A stretch of 64,000 nt of DNA from Cyanodermella asteris (taxonomy: Eukaryota > Ascomycota > Lecanoromycetes > Ostropales > Stictidaceae), in assembly GCA_900618795.1 (NCBI GenBank), contig UYJD01000002.1:2487077-2551076 (forward strand), given 5' to 3'. The notes under the pieces are model-generated. The model was not told where the DNA came from. It saw only the letters and a program-made list of their open reading frames with translations, and ran no database searches. Both the position numbers and the translations under genes were made by a program. Position 1 is the stretch's first letter; every line of letters begins with the position of its first letter. Positions 50,910 to 60,349 of the stretch are shown piece after piece.

Positions 50910-53576
50910 ATGCAGTTCACTCTTTCCACCGCCGTTCTCGGCGCTTTTGCTTTGACACAGACCTTCGCTTCAGCCAAGCCCATTGTTAGCGGCTACAATG
51001 GCACATTTGTTCCTTCTCCTACTGGGTATCGCTGGCCTAACGGAACCTACTCCAACGGCACTTTCTCCAATGCCACAAACTCTACCTCGGGTGGCTCTCC
51101 CGTCGTGACAGTCTGGGAGACCGTCGCCCCGCCGCCAGCCTATTCTGTGGCTCCGGTTCCCATCGCTTCGTACACTCCGGGACCGAAGCTGCAACCTGCA
51201 GTCCACTGGGACCACCCCGTTGATGACATCAACAACCTCGCTCCCACTTCCGAGTCCAGCTTGTACTATAGCTCCAACGGTACTGCTGACCCTGCGGTCG
51301 AGCACATGTTTGCTTCCCTCAACACTACCTCGCAGTATCAGTCCGTCGTTCTTGCTCACTCCAGCTACGTCCAGTCCGTATCGTGCGCCGACGACGGCAT
51401 CCTGGTCACCTTCACCAATGCTGAGGGCTTCAACTTTGCTGCCGAGCACTGGCCAGACCATGGCGAGGACTTTGTCCTTGTCACTTACACCGACGGCTGC
51501 GGTTCGTCTAGCGATCAGCGCACTTTCTGGCTCATCGATAGCTTGACCTACCGCAACGAGACCAACGCGATTGACGCCAAGGTGACCCGAGAAATCGCCG
51601 TCGAGGATGCCTTCAACGACGTCCACATGGTTTGGGGTAAATACCAGCCAGCTGAAAACTCCACAAACACTAAGCGTGGACTCTTCAGCGGCTTGAACTC
51701 CGACTCCAAGTCGGTGACCAAGACTGCCGACATCAACTTGAGCGCACCCACCAACGATGCCTCTCCATGGGGTGGCGCTGCCTTGCTTTTCGAGGAGCCC
51801 GGCAAGGTCTCTGTCAGCAACACATCCGGCTCTGCCGTTGACACCGACTTTAAGATTTTCTGCGTCAACTGCGGTGTCAAATCTCACTTTGTCCTCATGG
51901 GAGAGGCTGCTTGGCAATACATTCCTCCCAAGGTCACCAAGCTCACCGCCGAGATTGACGCCAACATTGTCGCCAACTTCCATCTCGGAATGGTCGCGAC
52001 CGCTACCTTTGATGACACCAAGCAGAAGTCCTTGTTCAACCAGGCCATTCCCGACCTCGGCTTCTCCGTCGGCGGCGTCTTTGATGCCGGTGTCTACGTT
52101 ACCGTCGATGCCGTAGCCAACCTGAACATTGACGCCGAAGGTCAAGCTCTTGCCGGTGTGACCATGACGGTTCCCGACTTCAAGGCCACCCTCGACATGA
52201 CTAGCCAGGACTCTGGAAGCAACTCCAAGGTGACTGGCTTCACTCCTCAGTGGGACAAGCAGTTCGAGGTCGCTGGAACGATTGGTGCCAAGGCCACACT
52301 CGCCCTCCCTGTCGGTCTCCACCTCGGTATCACGATTGTCAAGGTCTTTGACAAGAGCATTGCCCTGGTCGAGCAGCCTAGTCTGTCCGCCGAGGCCCGC
52401 GTCGCAGCTTCGTTCGGCGGTGCTGCTGCTCCGGGCGTTACTTGCAACAACGGCGTAGCTTACTCCATTGACGCTCACAACGATGTGACCTTGGATCTTT
52501 TCGATATCAAGACTTTCACCATTGACCACCGCGACTGGAACATCTTGTCCGGCTGCAAGGCCATTCCCGGCCTGGGTTCCACCTCCAGCTCAACCGTCCA
52601 GAGCTCGACAACGATCGAGTCGTCCACCGTGATCAGCTCTCACGTCGGACCAAGCACCGGCACCGGTGTCCCGCACTTCCCCGGCACCAACACCACCGTC
52701 CCCGCCGGCACCGGCATCAAGACCACCCGTCCGATCGGAACCGGCACCGGCGTTCCTCACCACGGTGGCAACGGTACACACAGCGCTCCTTACGGCTCGG
52801 CTGGCATCTCGTCCCGCCCGATCGCCACCGGCACCGGTGGAATTCCCCACTATGGCGGCGGCAGCAACGCCACGCAAACCAGCAGGCCCCACGGATCCGC
52901 TGGCATCTCCACCCACCCGGAGGCGACCGCCACCATCAACAGCGTCCCGGCATACGGAGGAAGCAACGAAACTACCCACACGGAGCCCCACGGCTCCGCC
53001 GGTATTTCGACTCGTCCCGAGGCGACTGCCACCAGCCACAGCGTCCCCTCGTACGGCGGCCATAACACGACCGCCTCCACATCCGCCGAAGCCACCACCA
53101 AGACCGAGGAGCCTACTTCCACGGCGTCCATCCCCGGCTACGGCAGCGAGTCGTCGCTGTCCTCCTCGAGCACCCATGCCGCTGTGACCTCCTCCGCCTC
53201 CGTCCCTAGCTACGGCCACGAGAGCTCCAGCGCTAGCACCAGCACCAAGGCCGAGGAGACCTCCATCAAGTCTACTCCCGCTTACGGCGCCAGCTCCAGC
53301 GCGAGCTCCAGCTTCGTAACGAGCACCAAGCCCGCCGCCACCAGCACCACCCCCGAGGTCCCCAGCTACGGCCACGCGACGTCCTCCAGCATTTCTGCCG
53401 CCGCCGAGACCACGACGGAGGCTCCCAAGTATGAGCACACCACGACCACTACCACGACTACATCGTCGAGCAGCTCTACTACCAGCAAGGCGCACACGAC
53501 CTCTGCTGCCGAGTATGAGCCCGAGAGCACGCCCGTCGCGGCCAAGACTAGCAAGAAGGCATCCTTCGGTTACTAG
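50910..53576 (+). CDS. Large secreted protein with Ser/Thr-rich repeat tail
   Basis: An 888-residue protein. The signal peptide MQFTLSTAVLGAFALTQTFA is cut near ASA-KP. An N-glycosylation-rich start (NGTYSNGTFSNATNST) is followed by two globular parts: about residues 95-250 (VSCADDGILVTFTNAEGFNF, GCGSSSDQRTFWLIDS) and about 280-540 (FKIFCVNCGVKSHFVLMG, beta-rich). These fit domains of unknown function (DUF7029/DUF7223-type, from memory, not verified) in fungal secreted proteins. From about residue 555 to the end is a Ser/Thr/Pro/Gly tail with repeated blocks HGSAGIST-x-PEATAT and SxPxYGxESS. The end KTSKKASFGY is not a GPI signal, so it is probably released or wall-trapped. No introns. Confidence 0.85.
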   Translation: MQFTLSTAVLGAFALTQTFASAKPIVSGYNGTFVPSPTGYRWPNGTYSNGTFSNATNSTSGGSPVVTVWETVAPPPAYSVAPVPIASYTPGPKLQPAVHWDHPVDDINNLAPTSESSLYYSSNGTADPAVEHMFASLNTTSQYQSVVLAHSSYVQSVSCADDGILVTFTNAEGFNFAAEHWPDHGEDFVLVTYTDGCGSSSDQRTFWLIDSLTYRNETNAIDAKVTREIAVEDAFNDVHMVWGKYQPAENSTNTKRGLFSGLNSDSKSVTKTADINLSAPTNDASPWGGAALLFEEPGKVSVSNTSGSAVDTDFKIFCVNCGVKSHFVLMGEAAWQYIPPKVTKLTAEIDANIVANFHLGMVATATFDDTKQKSLFNQAIPDLGFSVGGVFDAGVYVTVDAVANLNIDAEGQALAGVTMTVPDFKATLDMTSQDSGSNSKVTGFTPQWDKQFEVAGTIGAKATLALPVGLHLGITIVKVFDKSIALVEQPSLSAEARVAASFGGAAAPGVTCNNGVAYSIDAHNDVTLDLFDIKTFTIDHRDWNILSGCKAIPGLGSTSSSTVQSSTTIESSTVISSHVGPSTGTGVPHFPGTNTTVPAGTGIKTTRPIGTGTGVPHHGGNGTHSAPYGSAGISSRPIATGTGGIPHYGGGSNATQTSRPHGSAGISTHPEATATINSVPAYGGSNETTHTEPHGSAGISTRPEATATSHSVPSYGGHNTTASTSAEATTKTEEPTSTASIPGYGSESSLSSSSTHAAVTSSASVPSYGHESSSASTSTKAEETSIKSTPAYGASSSASSSFVTSTKPAATSTTPEVPSYGHATSSSISAAAETTTEAPKYEHTTTTTTTTSSSSSTTSKAHTTSAAEYEPESTPVAAKTSKKASFGY
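52780..53390 (+). repeat. Coding minisatellite-like repeats in the secreted protein
   Basis: Imperfect in-frame repeats of about 35-40 residues in the tail of the 888-residue secreted protein. Three to four blocks contain PxGSAGISxxPxATxT with SVPxYGGxN, then shorter blocks xSxPxYGxESSSxxS. The DNA units are diverged but clearly related. Such repeats commonly vary in number between strains. Confidence 0.65.
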
Positions 53577-54016
53577 TTGGAATTGAACAAATCGGAAGAA
53601 AGGTTCCCGTTCTGCGCAGAGGAGGAAATACTTATATTCTTGATGAACTATTTGATATAGAATTTGACAAGTCAATCTATAATGATTTACGATTGCAAAA
53701 GAATATCTTCTCGATTGCGATGTACGTGAAATGATGTATTTGTGATTTGATGGCTCCACTAAGTTAGATTCTCTGATCGACTCGGCTTCTTCCGGCGCGG
53801 ATCTGTAAAGCTTGTGTTGCGTAATCTTTCGCAGATCGCCACCTGAACTCGTGACATACGTAACCAGCAGTCCTGACCTCGACATCCCACGTCTATCATT
53901 CTCAACCATAAATTTCCACTCTTAATCAGAAAACCTATCCGCCGTGTCTATATGTCCGGCGCAAAGTCCCAACCCGTCCATGCCCGAAAAAAAAAAGCCC
54001 ATCGCAGAGCTCTCCC
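53577..54016. other. Intergenic region
   Basis: About 440 bp carrying the 3' end of the secreted-protein gene (AT-rich) and the promoter of the next gene; nothing else recognised. Confidence 0.45.
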
Positions 54017-55324
54017 ATGTCAGACATCACATCCCACCCACTCTACCAAACCCTCCGGCCCCAGCTCGCCCACAACCAGCCCATCCTAGCACACCTGAAC
54101 GCCGACACCTCCTGGCTGCTCCTCCTCCCGCACCCGCGCCGCGACCTCGCCGGCACGGACTCCCGCCCCGCATACTTCAAGATCCTCATCGACCCGTGGT
54201 TCGCCGGCTACAGCGACGACGGCGCGCTCTTCCGGACGCTCGTGTACGCGGAAAAACACAACGTCGCGCCAGCCGTCGGGAGCATCCGCGAACTAGAGTC
54301 CATACTGACCGAGCTCGAGAAACACGAGGGCAAACTACGGAAGCAACCCTCGTCCGGTTCTCGTGAAGAGGACGAGGACGAGGAGAAGGAGAAGACGACG
54401 AGGCGCGGTCCGATCGATGCGGTGGTCGTTTCGAACGATAACGGAGACCACTGCCACGGACCGACGTTGCGGGAGCTGGATCCCCGGGTTCCGGTGCTGG
54501 CGCTGCCGTTGCCCGCAAAGGTCGTCAGGGCGTACGGGCATTTCGAGACCGTTCACGTGGTTCGAGAGTTCGCGTCTTGCGTTTCGGAAACGGCGGCGGC
54601 GAGGCGGCCGTTCTTCGGGTTCTTGGCCGGGACGCCGACGGCGGCGCTGGATTGGAGGCTTGCTACTTACGATGGCCTCCCGAGCTGGTTGGGGTTGAGC
54701 TTTACGAGTACCCCGGGCGAGTATCCGGCTTTTCACATGCCGCTTATGATTGCGTTTCCGGGGACGACTACTGCGACTACGACTACGACGACGAATGGGA
54801 TGAATGGCACAGACGGAACAGATGGTTTGGATGGGACAGATGAGACAGATAGGATGGATGGGATGGATGACACGGGTTCGGCGCAGGCTATCGTCTACAT
54901 GCCACACGGGGCGCCGCCCAAAGCATTAGCTCCCTTCAAACGAGCGAATCCGCCAATATCGTTCCTCGCGGTCCTGACTGGTCTGCATCGAGTATGGCTT
55001 ACGGGGGGCTTACTACGTATCGCTGGGGGCGCACGCGTGGCACTCGATCTGGTGGGAGAATTGCGGCCGAAGTATTGGCTAGCGACGCACGACGAGGTCA
55101 AGGAGACAACGGCCAAAGGTCTAATCGTACCGGTGTTGCTTCGACGAGAGGAGAATGGTGTGCAGGATACGATTGAGATTGCGCGGGAAAAGGGCTTTAA
55201 AGGACGCATCGTCTCTTCGGGTGAGAAGAGGGAGGAGGGCGACGTTAAGTTATTGCAGCCCGGCAGCGGAGAGTCATGTGTCTTGGGAGAAATCGAAGAG
55301 CTGGGAATCAAATATCAGCCTTGA
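54017..55324 (+). CDS. Metallo-beta-lactamase-like fold protein
   Basis: A 435-residue soluble protein from ATG 54017 (MSDITSHPLYQTLRPQLAHN). The order of segments resembles fungal proteins with a divergent metallo-beta-lactamase fold: a strand ending in KILIDPWFAGYSDDG, an acidic insert (EEDEDEEKEKTTRR), then AVVVSNDNGDHCHGPTL in the place of the usual HxHxDH metal site. Only the DHxH part is kept, so metal binding is doubtful. Later come SWLGLSFTSTPGEYPAFHMP, AIVYMPHGAPPKAL and LRPKYWLATHDEVKETTAKG, the last with a conserved-type His-Asp. A low-complexity insert of Gly, Thr, Asp and Met (about residues 250-285) is encoded by a short tandem repeat. The stop overlaps the 3' end of the opposite amidohydrolase gene by 17 bp. 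Confidence 0.65.
   Translation: MSDITSHPLYQTLRPQLAHNQPILAHLNADTSWLLLLPHPRRDLAGTDSRPAYFKILIDPWFAGYSDDGALFRTLVYAEKHNVAPAVGSIRELESILTELEKHEGKLRKQPSSGSREEDEDEEKEKTTRRGPIDAVVVSNDNGDHCHGPTLRELDPRVPVLALPLPAKVVRAYGHFETVHVVREFASCVSETAAARRPFFGFLAGTPTAALDWRLATYDGLPSWLGLSFTSTPGEYPAFHMPLMIAFPGTTTATTTTTTNGMNGTDGTDGLDGTDETDRMDGMDDTGSAQAIVYMPHGAPPKALAPFKRANPPISFLAVLTGLHRVWLTGGLLRIAGGARVALDLVGELRPKYWLATHDEVKETTAKGLIVPVLLRREENGVQDTIEIAREKGFKGRIVSSGEKREEGDVKLLQPGSGESCVLGEIEELGIKYQP
54762..54875 (+). repeat. In-frame short tandem repeat (minisatellite)
   Basis: A run of ACTACG-type units merges into GATGG/GGGACAGAT-type units, all in frame inside the metallo-beta-lactamase-like gene. It encodes TTTTTT followed by NGMNGTDGTDGLDGTDETDR and related residues. 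Likely length-polymorphic. Confidence 0.7.
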
Positions 55325-56528
55325 ACTCGAGACACAGCTTGTACAGCTTGTTGGAGTTTTCGAACAAGATGGCTTTCGCAGCGTCTGCAGCCTGGCGGAT
55401 GCTCAGGTCTTCTTCCTGTACATACTCGCACAGGATCTTCGACATGGCCTGGCGGCCTTGGATGCCCGACAACCAGTACGTCTCTGGCAGGTAATATCCG
55501 TCAGTACTCCACAGCAGCTTACTCCACGGCGTGAGTTCGAGGGCCTGGCGCATGACTCTCTCCTGACCGTCACGCGATATCTCGGGCCAAACGAGTCCGA
55601 TGTCGAGGTAGCAGTTCTGGTATACGCTCGCCAGATAGCCGGCTTCCTGCGTAAATGGATACGATGGGTGAAGCAGGACGATCGGTACTGTGGGGTACTC
55701 CGCAATCAGCGGCTGCAAATGAGCTGGATTGGAGCGGAGCAGGGACATGCTCTTGTCACCGAGGCCGGTGTGGAACTGCAAAGGTTTAGCGCCGTGTTGG
55801 GCGAGGATTTTGCAGGTTTGATTGACGAGGGCGTCGTTCATGCCCTTGGCTTCGATTTCGAATTCGTCCTGGACGCACGTGGGGAGGAATCTCTGTTGAA
55901 AATCTTGCAGGCCGTCTGCGTCGGTTGCGACGTCTAGGCCGGTGTAGTAGCAGACGACCGACTTGAAACCAACGACCTCAGGGTCCTTGATGGCTTCAAC
56001 AATCATGTGTTCGAAGGCGGCCAGAAAGCCGTGCCAGGATTCCAACGCAGCCTCATCATCGGTCCCGTCCGGCAGCTTTCCCTGCCCATGAAGCTCCTCA
56101 AGCAAATCAGACGCTGCCGTCTCGATTCGCAAGATACGTTTACACGGTGACAGCGTGAATCGATCATGCCATGCATAATCCTCAATCTTGTTCGCATCTT
56201 CGTAGCCGTCATCAATCAGAATCGTTTGCACGCCCCGAAAGTATCGTCTCAGCAAGTTGTCGTCCAGCAATTCCGCACGCTTCCTTTCTATGCTCTCCCA
56301 GGGAGCGTCGCCGGGCAGCTCGTAGAGCGTGCGCAGCTGGTTTGCTGCCCAAACGTGTGCAAGGGTTGTGTGTGCGTCTTCGATCGATTCGTCCGAGGCT
56401 TCGCTTGTAATCGAGATGAGCGGATGGCTGAGGAGGCCGTCTGGACGAAGGAGGTTGTGGCCGTGATTGTCTATTGCGGGGCATTCGCGGATGAAGACGT
56501 CGAGATCGTGCAGAGTCTGTGGTTCCAT
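55308..56528 (-). CDS. FluG-type amidohydrolase (N-terminal domain only)
   Basis: A 406-residue protein of the amidohydrolase-2 superfamily, related to the N-terminal half of FluG, a developmental-signal protein. From ATG 56528: MEPQTLHDLDVFIRECPAID, the metal-binding HxH in DNHGHNLL, WHDRFTLSPCKRILRIE, the metal ligand in LQFHTGLGD, the strand end PIVLLHPSYPFTQEAGYLA, then YLDIGLVWPEISRDGQ and the C-terminal LLWSTDGYYLPETYWLSG with the catalytic aspartate. FluG proper carries a glutamine-synthetase-like domain after this part; here the protein ends with KLYKLCLEFKADI, so it is a stand-alone amidohydrolase. Substrate unknown. Its 3' end overlaps the convergent metallo-beta-lactamase-like gene by 17 bp. 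Confidence 0.85.
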   Translation of the reverse strand: MEPQTLHDLDVFIRECPAIDNHGHNLLRPDGLLSHPLISITSEASDESIEDAHTTLAHVWAANQLRTLYELPGDAPWESIERKRAELLDDNLLRRYFRGVQTILIDDGYEDANKIEDYAWHDRFTLSPCKRILRIETAASDLLEELHGQGKLPDGTDDEAALESWHGFLAAFEHMIVEAIKDPEVVGFKSVVCYYTGLDVATDADGLQDFQQRFLPTCVQDEFEIEAKGMNDALVNQTCKILAQHGAKPLQFHTGLGDKSMSLLRSNPAHLQPLIAEYPTVPIVLLHPSYPFTQEAGYLASVYQNCYLDIGLVWPEISRDGQERVMRQALELTPWSKLLWSTDGYYLPETYWLSGIQGRQAMSKILCEYVQEEDLSIRQAADAAKAILFENSNKLYKLCLEFKADI

Positions 56529-57058
56529 TTGGAGGATTGAAAGGTACCTCGACGGCTATCTGGTACGCTATGATGCTCAAATTGATTGCTCGAAAGCCAT
56601 GTAAGTGAACCCCTTTCAACTGGTGGGCCCTTTTCGGATGATAAGGTGTTCTAGCTCTGCGCACGCCATACACCGGATCGGAAATCCAAAACTGTCAATG
56701 CTTGCTGAGACGGGCACGTCTTGTCAGTTGGTTGCTCAGTGATGTGTCAGGAGTCACGTGTCGTATCCAAGTCCTGAAACTACAACTAGAGTGGTGCGGA
56801 ACCAACTCTTGATAGTCAAGACTTCTCATATTCTTCTGAAGGTGTCATCATCTAACAGTGGTCCCAATCACTCACGTGCAGTGATTTTGTCGTAATTCAT
56901 AGTGTCATCTGTGTCAGAAATCCCTGATATTCATCGCTATCTTTGATCATGTAATGACTGTGATGCCCCGTGAACGGGCATATCCAAGGAGATCTTACGA
57001 CCAACATCACCTCCTCCGCCACTAAGCGCTGGCTGCCCTCGCGCTACATGGCCTCCCC
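56529..57058. other. Intergenic region
   Basis: About 530 bp upstream of the amidohydrolase and downstream of the NPP1-family gene; nothing recognisable. Confidence 0.45.
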
Positions 57059-57835
57059 CTACGCGTCCACAGCCGGGTCAAAGCCACCCACCTGCCAGTC
57101 ATCGCCGCCACCGGCCGCGCGCAGGGTGTTGGTGAACGTATCCTCAAAATCCCAGAACTTGGGCGCGACTCCGGTGCGCCAGGCCTCGAACGTGAGCGTC
57201 CTCAGATCCGGCTCCTGCGGCCAGTAGTTCCAGCCGACGAGCCAGCCCCTATACCAGGCCCCGGTGTCGTTCTCGATCCCGGCGTCGTCGTCTCCGTTGC
57301 CGAAGCACCAGCAGTGGGTGCCGGGCCCGTCGCTGTGGTAGACCGTCTTGACGTGGTTGCCGTCCGACAGCCAGCCCTCGTTGGCTGCGTCGCCGTACTC
57401 GCCGTGGCAGGACGGCGCGACGCGCCTGACGACGCCGTTTCCCGTGAAGACGATGATCTCCCAGTCGTGGGTGTGGCCGCCAAAGGGAGTGCCGATGTCT
57501 TGTTCGAAGTAGTATTCGTACATGTAGGCGCACCAGCCGTTGTTACAGCGCCTGCGCACGTACACGTTGTTCTGTTCCAGGCGGTCGGCGTTGCGGCAGC
57601 CGTCCTCTCCGCCGGGGTTGGTGAAGCCACTCGGGTCAATGGCGGCAGTCGGATAGCATCCGTCGGTGTCGTAGTCGGTTATGGGAAGGTAGGCTTCTTC
57701 GTCCGCATCGTAACCGTCGGGGAGCCTGGTGATGAGGGCGCGAGCATTGAGGCTGCTGTCGCGGGCTTCGATGGGAGTTCCCTGGGCCAAGTGCGCAATG
57801 CTGGCGAGGATCAGGGCGAGGGTAGATCTGTGCAT
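57059..57835 (-). CDS. NPP1/NLP-family secreted protein (necrosis-inducing-like)
   Basis: A 258-residue secreted protein of the NPP1/Nep1-like family. Some members are cytolysins that damage plant membranes; many are not toxic. ATG 57835 starts a clear signal peptide (LALILASIAHLAQG). The frame is open further upstream to 58039, but that part is not signal-like and is unlikely to be used. The mature part keeps the domain's aspartate/aspartate start (LPDGYDADEEAYLP), a cysteine-rich insert (CRN, CNNGWCAYMYEYYF), and the family heptapeptide in the form GHTHDWE, with Thr where Arg is usual. Cys count is higher than in the two-cysteine class. The gene is uninterrupted. Activity cannot be judged from sequence; homology is clear. 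Confidence 0.9.
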   Translation of the reverse strand: MHRSTLALILASIAHLAQGTPIEARDSSLNARALITRLPDGYDADEEAYLPITDYDTDGCYPTAAIDPSGFTNPGGEDGCRNADRLEQNNVYVRRRCNNGWCAYMYEYYFEQDIGTPFGGHTHDWEIIVFTGNGVVRRVAPSCHGEYGDAANEGWLSDGNHVKTVYHSDGPGTHCWCFGNGDDDAGIENDTGAWYRGWLVGWNYWPQEPDLRTLTFEAWRTGVAPKFWDFEDTFTNTLRAAGGGDDWQVGGFDPAVDA

Positions 57836-60349
57836 ATTGGCGGCGAGACTGATGAAGTATGAAAGTCTTGAAATCGGAAGTAGACTGTTGGTTCTTCTCG
57901 CTTCTGGGGCTGGCGATGAATGGTCTTGAGCAGACGGGGATACATCTCTGTATATATAGTCCAAATCCAGGCTGAGATAGCTACTCTTCCCGACTTGTCT
58001 TGACGAGAAAGGCAGACAAGCCGATGAAGCCATACGCATTGTCTGACATGCTCATCGACGGGACATCGCATCACGTCTTGCCTTGCGATGCTCATCACGA
58101 ACCAGTGAGCCGCGTTCCTCGGGCCAAGCCACATGGCGTGCAGATCAGGTAGCATGTTTGTCAGAACATGTCAGACGTTCGTACAATACGATGGAGGGAT
58201 TTCTTGGGCTCTGACCATCAAGAACCACAGCAACAGCCATGCCACTTGGCAAGTCTTATCTGATACATTTTTCCAAATCAACGTAATCCAGGTTTTGAGA
58301 CATCAGTGTGTTGAAGCGGGCGAACGGACAAAGGAAACACCAGTGAAAGAGGAAAACATGGGCTGGACACTCCCTGCTGTGAAGAATAGATCATGATTGA
58401 GTCCACCGCCGGGCGAGGTCACAGGGGCTCGGTTAAGATCTCCTAGGTTCGTCCGAGGCTGCCTGAGAGCATGCTAATTGGCCTATCCAGGGAAGAGTCC
58501 TTACTCGGCATAAGCGGAGCCGCAAGTTGCTGTCTGTTGAGGTTCTGTATAATTTGCTTCATTAGAAAGAGGCCAAGAAGCGCCACGAGCTGCCAATCTT
58601 TGTCAAGCACAAACTTCCCGATGGGGATCACCACGGAGAGAATAGTACACAGACCAGGGGCAGGCAGGATTCACGGGTGATGACAAACGTAGTAGAGCTT
58701 CCTAAGCAGAGCCTGTATGAGCAAGATACTCAGGCTCGGCGGCGATATGATTCATTAAGACCGCCAAGGTAGCCTTTCTGGTGTTCAGCTTTCGCTGTCG
58801 CGACCTTGCGTGCTGGATGTTTTCCGCAAGACACAAGTCGTACTTTTCCCCACGTTGTTCGTTGCTGCATGTTCCCAATGTTGGTCATGACAATCGATGC
58901 TAGTATGGGAGTTTGTGAAGTCTTCGCATGTCAGGGTTTCTTAGCTGGATTATTCACGCGGAAAACAGCCAGTGGCAAGGCACCAGAAGGATGACTAATT
59001 ACACCATCGGAAACTTGAATATGACCGCGCAAAGGGACGGTCGCGTCCACACCGGATCAGGGATTTGAATCAGCACTTTTGGCATCACCGTCATCAGGCC
59101 TGAGCTCTTACCAGTGTGCGGCAGCGATTTTACCACCGTCATGGGGAGCAGTCATTCTTACAACATCTCCGGTGAAAATCCACAGTGAACATGAACCACA
59201 TGGCATTATGATGGGCCCGTGTACGAACAACCGGTCATCAATCTCGGACACTGCCAGTCGTCCTTTTTTAGCCTTGACTGTTACTCCCAGGCAGACAGAA
59301 GACATTCAGCCCCAACCTCAACGGCAGCGAAGGTCACGCGACACTTCATGATGTCAATTGCAGAAAGAGAGAGGGGCAGCGCCCGGACCGCATGTCCAGC
59401 CAGTCTTGTAGCGGCGGCAGATCTTCAGCCGTTCCCCGCCGGAGATCTCATTCGACTCGTCCAAAGATGCAATTGTGGATGGTAAAGTGGAAACAAGATC
59501 GTTCAATGTACGATAAGGGTGTGCAGAGTAGTATGACGAATATCTGATCGCTGGCGGACCACAGCTGGGTAGCTGTTGTGGAGGCGTTGCCGACTTCTCA
59601 CGAAGCGCAAGCATTGGTTCGCGTTCTGCTGGCTAAGAATTTACCTGATGGGGTGGCCAAAGCGACAAGCCTGAAGCGCCAGAAGCTTGAGCCGCTACGT
59701 CAGCACAGTGCTGATAACAAGGCACAGACAGCGATATCCTGCTGAACCAATGTTCGGCTAGACGCCGAGAGGCCAGACCTAGTCCCGACTGATCCTGACA
59801 GCCACATGCCAAGTTGTGAGTGGCAAGCCACATATTGCGGAATTCCAGGATCAAATCAGATGGCTGAAATAATTCCTGAGAAATTGCGAGGAGCGTCCTT
59901 CATACATGGGTGAGGTAAGTCGTCTGGACGTGACGAGGGCAAGTCCCTGTGGCGCTACTGACAAAAGCCGCCAGGTGCTTACACGGCAGGAGCGAGACGC
60001 GTGTGAGGCAAGCGCAGCCCCCAGGGCCTCCAATGCTCCTTCCACACCTCCAAGCGGCTCCGGTGGGTCCGCCCGCCGGCTGCGTGAATGAGGCGGCGAG
60101 CGAACGGCCGCGCTTGCTGTTGCTATCTCCGTCGCCCGTCGATCATTCACGAATCGCCATACACTGACTTTCTCACCTTATCTGCCACTCTCGTCTCTTC
60201 ATCTTTCTTCAACATCCCCCTTGCTCGCTCCCAGGTCGCTGACCACCACTTCTCGACCCCTTCAACACCCACCATTTTGCTACTGACGCTCCGTCGGTAG
60301 CTTCGGCATCAGCCAACACGTGTGCTCACTCATCGTCGACTCTACGCCG
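57836..60349. other. Long intergenic region
   Basis: About 2.5 kb between the NPP1-family gene and the Ca2+/H+ exchanger. I see no coding frame above noise and no RNA gene. The last 180 bp (60170-60349) are pyrimidine-rich, as for the 5' leader of the exchanger. Confidence 0.45.
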
